This document shows, one piece after another, positions 26,932 through 34,968 of a stretch of DNA of 64,000 nucleotides; position 1 is the first letter of the stretch; the number at the start of each line of letters is the position of its first letter. The position numbers and the translations under genes are program-made. The DNA comes from Dietzia sp. JS16-p6b (GTDB lineage: Bacteria; Actinomycetota; Actinomycetes; Mycobacteriales; Mycobacteriaceae), in contig NZ_CP024869.1 of assembly GCF_003052165.1 (NCBI RefSeq), positions 3,382,001 through 3,446,000 on the forward strand, read 5' to 3'. Under the pieces are notes generated by a model. The model worked only from the letters and a program-made list of their open reading frames with translations. It was not told the origin of the DNA and searched no databases.

Positions 26932-28349
26932 CCACGACAGGCCGCGCACCCGCGCCCCGCTGGTTCTTGCAGGCCCTCGTCTACGCCGGGCTCACCAGCT
27001 CGATCGTCAGCTCCCTGGGCATGCTGCTCGTCCCGTCGGTCGCAGGCGAGTTCGACATCACCGTCAGCGCCGCGCAATGGATGCTCACCGTCAACCTGCT
27101 GGTGGGCGCCGTCGCCACCCCGATCATGGGCCGCTTGGCGGACGGCCCTCACACCCGGCGGTTGCTCCTGGCGTCGCTGGCGGTGATCTTCACGGGGTCG
27201 GTCATCGCCACCGTCGCCACGAACTTCACCGTGTTCCTCCTGGGCCGAGCGCTGCAGGGCCTGCTCTACGGGACGGTCCCGGTCACCATCGCGCTGGCCC
27301 GCCGGCACCTGAGCTACTCGCGATCCCAACCGGCCATCTCGACGCTGTCGGTCACGGTCTCCGTGGGGATGGGACTGGGATACCCGCTCACCGGCCTGCT
27401 CGCCGCGGGCTTCGGCCACCGGTCCGCGTTCGCCTTCGCCGCCGTGTTCGTCGCCACCGCGGCAGCCGGGGTGTGGCGGTTCGTGCCCGCCGGACCCGAT
27501 CCACTCGCGCCCCGGACCCCGCTCGACCTGCCCGGAGCGATCCTGTTGGGCGTCGGCCTGACCACCCTGCTGCTGTGGATCTCCGAGGCCCAGAGCTGGG
27601 GATGGGTCTCGCCGCGCGCCGCGGGGACGCTCGCGGTGTCGGTGGCCGCCCTCACGGGGTGGGCCGTGCACAGTGTGCGGACGCGGCACCCGCTCATCAA
27701 CCTGCGCGTGGTGCGCCGTCCCGAGGTCCTGCTGGCCAACGCCACCGCGATCGGGCTGGGCACCGCTCTGTACATCGGCTTGTCGATCGCGAGCCTGGTG
27801 GCCCAGGCTCCGAGCGGAACCGGTTTCGGTCTCGCCGTCCCGCTCATGTGGGCGGGTTTCCTGATGGCACCGCTGTCCGTGGGCAGCCTCCTGGCCAACC
27901 GGGCGGTCCGCGCGCTCTCCCGTCGGGTCGACATCGCGGCCTTCCTCCCCGTGGGAGCCACTGTGATGACCGCGGCCTCTGTGCTGCTGTGGGCTGCGCA
28001 CGGGGACTTCCTCACGCTCGCCGTCGGGATGTTCCTCTTCGGCGCGGGGATCGGTTCCGGGTACGCCGCCATGCCCGCGTTGATCGCCCGGAGTGTCGCC
28101 GTGGACCAGCTCGGTAGCGCCGTGAGCTTCAACCAGGTCCTACGCACGGTCGGCGGCGCAGTGGGCGCCGCACTGTCCGCCGCCGCGCTCGCCGCGCACC
28201 CGTCGGACTCGACCTTCCCCACCGACGAGGGCATCACCATGGCGTTCGGCGTGGGCGTGCTGTGTTGCGGCGCGGTGATGGTGGCGTTGACGTGGCACGC
28301 GGTCGTGTCGCGACGGCGAGGTGGTCCATCCCACCGCACTCGGCGGTGA
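26928..28349 (+). CDS. MFS exporter in MarR operon
   Basis: 473 residues with about 14 hydrophobic segments. TM1 with SSLGMLLVPSVAGEF, QWMLTVNLLVGAVATPIMGRLAD, GRALQGLLYGTVPVTIALAR and SVTVSVGMGLGYPLTGLLAA (motif-C-like, found in drug/H+ antiporters) place it with multidrug-type exporters. GTG overlaps the MarR stop. A longer frame reading back through marR was rejected. Downstream the lysoplasmalogenase overlaps by 4 bases. Confidence 0.85.
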   Translation: MTTTGRAPAPRWFLQALVYAGLTSSIVSSLGMLLVPSVAGEFDITVSAAQWMLTVNLLVGAVATPIMGRLADGPHTRRLLLASLAVIFTGSVIATVATNFTVFLLGRALQGLLYGTVPVTIALARRHLSYSRSQPAISTLSVTVSVGMGLGYPLTGLLAAGFGHRSAFAFAAVFVATAAAGVWRFVPAGPDPLAPRTPLDLPGAILLGVGLTTLLLWISEAQSWGWVSPRAAGTLAVSVAALTGWAVHSVRTRHPLINLRVVRRPEVLLANATAIGLGTALYIGLSIASLVAQAPSGTGFGLAVPLMWAGFLMAPLSVGSLLANRAVRALSRRVDIAAFLPVGATVMTAASVLLWAAHGDFLTLAVGMFLFGAGIGSGYAAMPALIARSVAVDQLGSAVSFNQVLRTVGGAVGAALSAAALAAHPSDSTFPTDEGITMAFGVGVLCCGAVMVALTWHAVVSRRRGGPSHRTRR

Positions 28350-29077
28350 CCGGAGATAGCGTCACGGGTGTGCGCGCATTGACTTGGGGCCCTGTCGCCG
28401 CGGTGACGCTCGTCCACCTGATCGCGCTGGCGCTCGGGGCCGGGGCGGCCGCCGCCTGGTCCCAGGTGCTGCTCATGCCCGCGTTGGCGGTGGTGCTGCT
28501 CGGACTCCCGTCCGACGACCGCGGCCCCGCCTGGCCCTGGGCCCTGGGCGCGCTGGCCGCCAGCTGGGTCGGGGACTCGTTGCCGAGAGTCCTTCCCGCA
28601 GACGCCCGGTTCCTGGCGATGGTCGGCGGGTTCGCCGTGGCGCAGGGGCTGTGGATCGTCGCGTTCACCCGTGTGGATCGGGGCCGCTCGCCGTTCGCAT
28701 GGACGCTGCTGCTCATCGTGGTCGCCGTCGCGCTGCTGATGGTGACCGTTCCCGAGGCCGGCCTCCTCGCCCCGGCCGTGGTGGTCTACGGACTGCTGCT
28801 GCTCACCGTGGCGTGGCTCGCGTCCAGCCACGGGTGGGTCGGAGCGCTCGGCGCCGCACTGTTCGTGGTGTCCGACGGCCTGATCGCGCTGGGCGCGTTC
28901 CGGCCCGAGCTCGTGGACTGGGCGAACCGCGATCTCATGGTGATGGCCACCTATGTCGGCGCCCAGGCCCTGTTCGTGATCGTCATCCTGCTCACGCGCT
29001 CTCCCGACCGCGCCTTCGGCCGCGCACCCCGCCGCGGCACGCGTGTCCGCTCATCACGCGGCCGGCATCCGCGCTAG
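28346..29077 (+). CDS. Lysoplasmalogenase-like YhhN/TMEM86 membrane protein
   Basis: 243 residues, about eight hydrophobic segments. The YhhN family signature is seen in LPSDDRGPAWP, WVGDSLPRVLP, FAVAQGLWIVAFTR and FVVSDGLIALGAF, whose aspartates are conserved in the family (alkenyl-lysophospholipid hydrolase in TMEM86B). The GTG at 28346 overlaps the MFS stop; a GTG at 28370 is an alternative. Activity in actinobacteria, which usually lack plasmalogens, is uncertain. Confidence 0.78.
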   Translation: MTGDSVTGVRALTWGPVAAVTLVHLIALALGAGAAAAWSQVLLMPALAVVLLGLPSDDRGPAWPWALGALAASWVGDSLPRVLPADARFLAMVGGFAVAQGLWIVAFTRVDRGRSPFAWTLLLIVVAVALLMVTVPEAGLLAPAVVVYGLLLLTVAWLASSHGWVGALGAALFVVSDGLIALGAFRPELVDWANRDLMVMATYVGAQALFVIVILLTRSPDRAFGRAPRRGTRVRSSRGRHPR

Positions 29078-29160
29078 CGCCCGCGAGGTCCCCGTGCTCG
29101 CGCTCGGGACCATGCACCCCGGCCCGCGCAGTGGTGCGCGCGTGCGTCCAACGTCGGGAG

Positions 29161-29200
29161 CGAGCGGGCAGGCGCGGGAGCGAGCGGGCAGGCGCGGGAG
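29161..29200. repeat. 20-base tandem repeat, two copies
   Basis: CGAGCGGGCAGGCGCGGGAG occurs twice in direct succession inside the 214-base gap between two convergent genes. A further TGAGCCCGC pair follows at 29245-29262. No hairpin with a U-tract was found in the gap. Confidence 0.85.
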
Positions 29201-29291
29201 CGGATGCAGCGGCAGCCCGGTGGGCCGGTGCGACGGTGAGCCATTGAGCCCGCTGAGCCCGCTGAGGGGGTGGATTCGCCGGGGTGACGCC

Positions 29292-30674
29292 TCACCAGGT
29301 GATGCGTTCGGGGCGGGCGTCGGCCAGGACCTCCTCGCGGTCCTCGGGGAGCAGGAACCCCTCCTCGATGAGGCGGTCCGTGGCCGCGCGGTACGCCGCC
29401 AGATACTGCTCGCGGCCCGTCTGCGTCCCACCGGCGCGCCCGCCACCGGGCCACCGCTCCCGCAGAACCTCGTCGGGCAGCTCGACGGTCCGCCCCAGAA
29501 GCATGCACAGCGGCTGCGCCTCGGGATGGGGCACGCCGGTGAGGTGTTCCACCGGGGCCTCCACGACGGGGGTCCGAACGCCGCCCCGGCCGGTGCCGAA
29601 CTCGTCGGGGACGACCTCGCCGTCGTCGGTCTCCACCGGCGGCGCGGCCGGCGGGCGCGCACCACCGGCGACCCACGACACCAGATGCCTCAGGGCGGCG
29701 CGGAGGACGAAGACCTGCTGGCCGCTGTTGACCGGGCCGCGGCAATCGACGAACTGCGCGAAGTCACCCAGTTGGTAGAGGTCCGCGTGGGCCTGTCCTG
29801 CGATCTCCCAGGACATCACGGACCTGGAATCGGGCTGGCGGGCGGGCAGCGACGCGATCCGACCCATGAGGTCCCCCTCTGCCTGGACCACCATCACGGG
29901 AACGTCCACGTCCTCTCGGATCGTTGCCGGTCCGCGGCCGAGGGCGGCGACGATGTCACTCCCGCGGCCACGGTCGTCGAAGGGCAGATATCCGGCTCCA
30001 CGGCTGTGGAGGAGGAATCCGTCGAACACCCCGGCCCGCGGATGGACCCCGTTGACGTACGAGGTCAGCGCGAACGCCGACTGTGACTCGCCCACCGCGA
30101 TCACCGACCGCGCGCGCAGGCCCGCCAGCGGCCCGTCCGCGTCCGGCTCGCGGGCATGGCGCCCCACCTGCGTGACGATGTCGTAGGCGTACGCGTCGCC
30201 GGGATGGTGCAGGTCCGCGTAGCGCTCGGGCCGCTGGGTCCGCAGGCCCGCCGTCCGCCCTCCGAGACCCACGGCCGCGTCCCCGCCCTCGACCGCGATG
30301 AACTGCGCAGAGACCCCGACCCAGGCGTGCCCCGCCCGCAGGATCTCCTCCGCCAGATACGTGTAGTCCGGCGCGGCATCCTGGCCACCGCTGACGTTGA
30401 GCCACTCGACCAGCACCACGCCGCTGAACGAGTCCGGCCGCGGTCGACGCACCAGGACGCGGGTCGCGAACGGTGCGGAATCAGCCTCTGTCAGCTCGAA
30501 ACGCCCGTCGCGCGGCGTCGAGACCGGCGCGTAGGAGACCGCCTCGCCGCGACACGCCCACTCCGACTCGCCGAACCCGGCCGCCGCCAGATCCGGGGCC
30601 GCGCGCCCGGACATCGGCGGGAAGGCCTTACCCTCGGTCAACTCTGCGAACGTGGCTCGCGGGGATCGCTCCAT
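29292..30674 (-). CDS. Alpha/beta hydrolase-domain protein (Abhydrolase_10 type)
   Basis: 460 residues. VVLVEWLNVSGGQDAAPDYT and IAVGESQSAFALTSYVNG hold the conserved core; GESQS is the nucleophile-elbow form seen in this family, with VMVVQAEGDLMG as the likely acid region and GQAHADLYQ for the histidine. Family members are found in steroid and terpenoid degraders, but no function is established. ATG at 30674 begins the homology; an upstream frame extension is random sequence. Confidence 0.8.
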   Translation of the reverse strand: MERSPRATFAELTEGKAFPPMSGRAAPDLAAAGFGESEWACRGEAVSYAPVSTPRDGRFELTEADSAPFATRVLVRRPRPDSFSGVVLVEWLNVSGGQDAAPDYTYLAEEILRAGHAWVGVSAQFIAVEGGDAAVGLGGRTAGLRTQRPERYADLHHPGDAYAYDIVTQVGRHAREPDADGPLAGLRARSVIAVGESQSAFALTSYVNGVHPRAGVFDGFLLHSRGAGYLPFDDRGRGSDIVAALGRGPATIREDVDVPVMVVQAEGDLMGRIASLPARQPDSRSVMSWEIAGQAHADLYQLGDFAQFVDCRGPVNSGQQVFVLRAALRHLVSWVAGGARPPAAPPVETDDGEVVPDEFGTGRGGVRTPVVEAPVEHLTGVPHPEAQPLCMLLGRTVELPDEVLRERWPGGGRAGGTQTGREQYLAAYRAATDRLIEEGFLLPEDREEVLADARPERITW

Positions 30675-30719
30675 GGACCGATTGTGCCTCCCGTCGCCAC
30701 GCACGGTCCGCGGTTCGTC

Positions 30720-30765
30720 GACCCTGAGCCCGCTCGGTACGGGACCCTGAGCCCGCTCGGTACGG
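30720..30765. repeat. 23-base perfect tandem repeat, two copies
   Basis: GACCCTGAGCCCGCTCGGTA with CGG after it occurs twice head to tail between the divergent hydrolase and thioesterase genes. It begins 46 bases from the hydrolase start and ends 49 bases before the thioesterase GTG, thus inside the promoter region of both. Confidence 0.9.
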
Positions 30766-30814
30766 TGGGAGCACTCGGTGGTGACCTCCCACGCCGCCCG
30801 ATCAGGAGAGTGCC

Positions 30815-31639
30815 GTGACCGATCAGGACTCCCCCTCACACGCGCTGGACCGGGCCGTCGCGCTCCGACGCGTCCACGACGACCTGGTCCGGGGCCGCAC
30901 CGTCGACGCATGGGCCAACATGGTCGGGCCGTTCGGTGGGACGACCGCGGCGACCATGCTGCAGGCGGTCCTGCAGCACCCGGCGCGGCACGGCGACCCG
31001 CTCGCCCTGACGGTGAACTACGCGGGCCCGGTCGCCGAGGGGGAGTTCGAGATCGAGGCCAGGCCCACCCGGACGAACCGGTCCAACCAGCACTGGTGGC
31101 TCGAGATGCGCCAGGGCGACCAGGTGGTCACCACCGCCACCGCGATCACCGCACTGCGCCGGGAGACCTGGTCGGAGACCGAGGCCACGGCGCCGATGGT
31201 CCCGGTGCCGGAGGACCTGACCCCGGCCGCGGCGGACCGCGGGGTCAGGTGGGTGGACAACTACGACATGCGGTTCGTCACGGGGCCGTGGCAGTCGGTC
31301 GAGAACGGGGACGCGACCCCGGAGTCGACCACCACGATGTGGATCCGGGATTCGCCGTCCCGCCCCCTCGACCACGTCGCGCTCACCGCGATGTGCGACT
31401 CGTTCTTCCCGAGGTCGTTCCTCCGACTCGGCCGGCCCGTCCCCGCGGGCACGGTCACGCTGACGATCCACTATCTGGCCACCCCGGACGAGATCGCGGC
31501 CCAGGGCACGGACTTCATCTTGGGCAGCGTCCACGCCCACCGGTTCCACGGCAACTACCACGACGAGTCGGCGCGGCTGTGGAGCCGGGATGGCAGGCTG
31601 CTCGCCACGAGCAACCAACTCATGTATTTCAAGTCCTGA
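30815..31639 (+). CDS. Acyl-CoA thioesterase-like protein (double hot-dog)
   Basis: 274 residues. Hot-dog 1: NMVGPFGGTTAATMLQAV and VNYAGPVAEGEFEIEARPTR; hot-dog 2: PLDHVALTAMCDSFFPRSF, TLTIHYLATPDEI, then RLWSRDGRLLATSNQLMYF. This is the 4HBT_3 group of acyl-CoA thioesterases, as in the gene at 1323. AGGAGAG precedes the GTG. The acyl-CoA dehydrogenase follows 29 bases later, so the two probably form a fatty acyl-CoA operon. Confidence 0.82.
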   Translation: MTDQDSPSHALDRAVALRRVHDDLVRGRTVDAWANMVGPFGGTTAATMLQAVLQHPARHGDPLALTVNYAGPVAEGEFEIEARPTRTNRSNQHWWLEMRQGDQVVTTATAITALRRETWSETEATAPMVPVPEDLTPAAADRGVRWVDNYDMRFVTGPWQSVENGDATPESTTTMWIRDSPSRPLDHVALTAMCDSFFPRSFLRLGRPVPAGTVTLTIHYLATPDEIAAQGTDFILGSVHAHRFHGNYHDESARLWSRDGRLLATSNQLMYFKS

Positions 31640-31668
31640 GTACCGCGGGCCGGAGGAGGACCCAGCAC

Positions 31669-33303
31669 ATGTCGACCACTCGCAACCACACCACCCACGA
31701 GGTCCTCAACCAGGCGCCGCCGCGCGTGGACGTGGACGAGTTCGCGCTCAATCCCGCCCTCCGGGAGGCCGTGGGAGTCTTCGCGCCCGACGCGGTTACC
31801 GACCGATTCCACGAGATCGGCCGACACGTGGGAACCGGGCAGTACCAGCACGACGCGGAGCTGGCCAACACCCTGCCGCCGGTGCACCACGCCCACGACC
31901 GGTGGGGCAACCGGGTGGACGAGATCGAGTTCCACCCCTCGTACCACCGGATCATGGACTACTCGGTGTCCCGAGGCCTCCACACCTCGGCGTGGGCCGA
32001 CCCCGGCCCGGGCGCGAACGTCGAGCGGGCGGCGGGGTTCATGCTGGTCTCGCAGATCGAGGCCGGCCACGGCTGCCCCCTGTCCATGACTCACGCAGTG
32101 ATGCCGTCCCTCCGGCTCAACCCCGGGTTGGCCGCGGAATGGGAACCGGCGCTCCTGTCCACCGTCTACGACCCCGAATTGCGCGATCCGGCGACCAAGT
32201 CGGGAGTCCTGTTCGGTATGGCGATGACCGAGAAGCAGGGCGGTTCGGATGTCCGGGCCAACACCACCACTGCCACCCCGGTCGGGGACGGCCTGCACGT
32301 GCTGCGCGGCCACAAGTGGTTCTGCTCGGCCCCGCAGTCGGACGCCTTCCTGGTGCTGGCGCAGGCGCCGGAGGGTCTGAGCTGCTTCCTCGTCCCCCGC
32401 GTCCTCCCCGGCGGCGAGCGCAACCCCTTCCTGGTCCAGCGCCTCAAGGACAAGCTGGGCAACAAGTCCAACGCCTCGTCCGAGGTGGAGTTCGACGGCA
32501 CCCTGGGCTGGATGGTCGGCGAGCCCGGCCGCGGGGTGCGCACGATCATCGAGATGGTCGGCCGCACTCGACTGGACTGCGTCCTGGGGTCGACCGCGGG
32601 CATGCGTCAGGGCGTGGCCGAGGCCGCATGGCACGCCCGACACAGAGCCGCGTTCGGCGCGACCCTGGTGGACCAGCCGGCCATGGCCGCCGTCCTGGCG
32701 GACCTCCAGCTCGAAGCGGAGGCCGCCACCTGGACTGCGACCCGCCTGGCAGCGGCCTATGACGACGACGAGTCCGCCGCGTACCGGCGGCTCGCCACCG
32801 CGGTCGCAAAGTACTGGACGTGCAAGCGCGGACCCAACCACGCCTACGAGTCGCTGGAATGCCTGGGCGGCAACGGCTACACCGAGGCGTTCCCGCTGGC
32901 CCGCCGCTACCGCGAGCAGCCGGTGCTGGCGGTGTGGGAGGGCTCGGGCAACGTCATCGCGCTCGATGTCCTGCGCGCGATGGCCCGCGAGCCCGAGTCG
33001 GTGGCCGCCTTCGAGGCCGAGCTGGCCGCCCAGACCGGGCGCCACGAGGTGTTCGACCGGCACGTCGAGCGTGTTCGCGGGCTGATCGGGCGGGCGGCCT
33101 CCGATCCCGCCGCGGCCCCCGCGATCGCCCGGCGCCTCGTCGAGGCCATGGCCCTGGGCCAGCAGGGCGCGGTCCTGCTCGCCCACGCCCCGGCAGCGGT
33201 CGCCGAGGCGTTCTGCCTGGCCAGGCTCGGTGATGATCGCTCGGCCGAGTACGGCGCGCTTCCCGACGGGGTGGACGTGGCGGCACTGGTCGCCCGCGCC
33301 TGA
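31669..33303 (+). CDS. AidB-like acyl-CoA dehydrogenase
   Basis: 544 residues, close to the 541 of E. coli AidB. MTEKQGGSDVRANTT, HKWFCSAPQSDAFLVLAQ, SCFLVPR, KDKLGNKSNASSEVEF and ESLECLGGNGYTEAFPL are the AidB form of the acyl-CoA dehydrogenase core; the C-terminal extension is also present. AidB binds FAD and DNA and is tied to the response to alkylation, but many homologues may be plain acyl-CoA dehydrogenases. GGAGGAGGA precedes the ATG. A frame that continues upstream through the thioesterase was rejected. Confidence 0.88.
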   Translation: MSTTRNHTTHEVLNQAPPRVDVDEFALNPALREAVGVFAPDAVTDRFHEIGRHVGTGQYQHDAELANTLPPVHHAHDRWGNRVDEIEFHPSYHRIMDYSVSRGLHTSAWADPGPGANVERAAGFMLVSQIEAGHGCPLSMTHAVMPSLRLNPGLAAEWEPALLSTVYDPELRDPATKSGVLFGMAMTEKQGGSDVRANTTTATPVGDGLHVLRGHKWFCSAPQSDAFLVLAQAPEGLSCFLVPRVLPGGERNPFLVQRLKDKLGNKSNASSEVEFDGTLGWMVGEPGRGVRTIIEMVGRTRLDCVLGSTAGMRQGVAEAAWHARHRAAFGATLVDQPAMAAVLADLQLEAEAATWTATRLAAAYDDDESAAYRRLATAVAKYWTCKRGPNHAYESLECLGGNGYTEAFPLARRYREQPVLAVWEGSGNVIALDVLRAMAREPESVAAFEAELAAQTGRHEVFDRHVERVRGLIGRAASDPAAAPAIARRLVEAMALGQQGAVLLAHAPAAVAEAFCLARLGDDRSAEYGALPDGVDVAALVARA

Positions 33304-33348
33304 GTACCGCATCTGCCACCACCGCGTTACCGCCACGGCGGGGAGAAA

Positions 33349-33365
33349 CGAAACCGCCAGTTTCG
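33349..33365. promoter_or_regulatory. Operator-like inverted repeat before the P450
   Basis: CGAAAC-N5-GTTTCG, perfect 6-base arms, lies 66 bases upstream of the P450 ATG in a 127-base gap. Its A/T content stands out locally. Probably the site of a TetR- or MarR-type regulator; none is adjacent. Confidence 0.5.
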
Positions 33366-33430
33366 CTATTCGGCTGACAGTCGCGTGAGAGAGGTCACAG
33401 ACTGGAGGGACCCCGACAAAGAGGTGCACT

Positions 33431-34801
33431 ATGTCAATCGACGGCGATCCACGTGACCCGGTCTACCGGCCGGGCCCGGCCCCCCTCCGCTCCCACCTGC
33501 CGATCCTGGGCGGGACCCTCGAGTACGTCGAGAATCCACTGGCCACGATGGCCCGCCGGTACCGCGACCACGGGCCGGTCTCCGAACTGAGCTTCCTCGG
33601 CTCCACCTGGACCGCGCTGCTCGGCCCCGACGCGTGCCAGATCGCCCTGCAGAACGCCGACAAGGCGTTCGCCAACGGCCCCGGCTGGGGATACCTCGTC
33701 GGCCCGTTCTTCGACCGCGGGCTGATGCTGCTGGACTTCGCCGAGCACCACCACTACCGGCACCTCATGCAGGAGGCGTTCACCCGCCCCCGGCTCGAGG
33801 GATACGCCCGTACCCTGGCCCCGCTGGTCGAGCGCGGGATCTCGAGCTGGACCCCCGATCGGGCGTTCGAGATCTATCCCGCCCTCAAGTCGCACACGCT
33901 CGATCTGGCCACCGAGGTGTTCATGGGCGGCGCCGAATACGCCCGACCCGGGGAGATCGAGCGGGTCAACATCGCGTTCGTGGACTGCGTGCAGGCCGCC
34001 AACGGCTACATCCGCTCGACCGCTCCCCTGCCGTTCACCAAGTGGGGTCGCGCGACCCGCGGCCGGCGTCTGCTGGAGGAGTTCCTCCGGCGTCACCTGC
34101 CCGCCCGCCGTGCCGACCCCGGCGAGGACCTGTTCTCGGCCCTGTGTCAGGTGGCCGACGCCTCCGGCGGGATCGACGACGACGACATCATCAACCAGAT
34201 GATCTTCCTGCTGATGGCCGCGCACGACACCACGACCAGCACCGTGACCTCGATGGTCTACGAACTCGGGCGCGATCGGGAGTGGCAGGAGCGCTGTCGG
34301 AGACAGTGTCTGGAACTGGGCCCCTCGCCGACCCTCGCCGAGCTGGAGGGCCTCACCGACCTGGACCTGGTGATGAAGGAGACGCTGCGGCTGCACCCGC
34401 CGGTGCCGGTACTGGCGCGCCGGGCGGTCAAGGACACCGAGGTGCTCGGCGTGGCGATCCCCGAGGGCCGGCTCGTCTCGGTGATGCCGCTCCTGTCGCA
34501 CCACATGCCCGAGTACTGGACCGACCCGGAGATCTTCGACCCCGAGCGGTTCACCGAGGGCAGGCGCGAGGACAAGTCACACCGCTACGCCTGGGAGCCC
34601 TTCGGCGGCGGGGTCCACAAGTGCCTCGGCATGATCTTCGCCAACCTCGAGTCCAAGCTCGTCCTCAGCGCGCTGCTGCGGCACTTCGAGTGGTCCGTGC
34701 CGCTGGACTACGTCCCGCCCATGAAGAACGACTCGCTGCCGTTCCCCGGGGACGGGCTCCCGGTATCCCTGCGGCCGCTCACGCCGGTCCGCGCCGGCTG
34801 A
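33431..34801 (+). CDS. Cytochrome P450
   Basis: 456 residues. I-helix AAHDTTTS (about 261-268), ExxR in MKETLRLHPP, and the haem-binding FGGGVHKCLG with ligand C398. The LHPPVPVLARRAV and long I-helix to K-helix spacing are like the CYP136/CYP51-type bacterial enzymes that are closer to eukaryotic P450s than to P450cam. Expected to hydroxylate a lipid or sterol-like substrate, using an unlinked ferredoxin: none is beside it. Its stop is 167 bases from the convergent acyl-CoA ligase. Confidence 0.93.
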   Translation: MSIDGDPRDPVYRPGPAPLRSHLPILGGTLEYVENPLATMARRYRDHGPVSELSFLGSTWTALLGPDACQIALQNADKAFANGPGWGYLVGPFFDRGLMLLDFAEHHHYRHLMQEAFTRPRLEGYARTLAPLVERGISSWTPDRAFEIYPALKSHTLDLATEVFMGGAEYARPGEIERVNIAFVDCVQAANGYIRSTAPLPFTKWGRATRGRRLLEEFLRRHLPARRADPGEDLFSALCQVADASGGIDDDDIINQMIFLLMAAHDTTTSTVTSMVYELGRDREWQERCRRQCLELGPSPTLAELEGLTDLDLVMKETLRLHPPVPVLARRAVKDTEVLGVAIPEGRLVSVMPLLSHHMPEYWTDPEIFDPERFTEGRREDKSHRYAWEPFGGGVHKCLGMIFANLESKLVLSALLRHFEWSVPLDYVPPMKNDSLPFPGDGLPVSLRPLTPVRAG

Positions 34802-34892
34802 GCCGACCTGGCCGATTCGACCGCCCCGCGCGGGACCCGCCCGCCGCACTCGCCGCGACCCGCGAACCGCGCCCACCCTCGCGACCCGCCGA

Positions 34893-34954
34893 GTGGTCAC
34901 AAACATCGAGATTCCGGGACGGTCTCCTGGGAGAACGTGAGCGGGTGTGACCAC
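34893..34954. terminator. Possible bidirectional terminator hairpin
   Basis: GTGGTCACA (34893-34901) and TGTGACCAC (34946-34954) are exact inverse copies 44 bases apart in the gap between the convergent P450 and ligase genes. The long loop and absence of a U-tract make the call weak; it could be two half-sites. Confidence 0.35.
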
Positions 34955-34968
34955 GCGGCGGGAGTGGG

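Noticed and set aside
31555-33429. Long open frame on the minus strand opposite the AidB-like gene
   Set aside because: Antisense to a well-supported gene; its sequence is Gly/Arg/His-rich with no motif, as expected from high GC at third positions.
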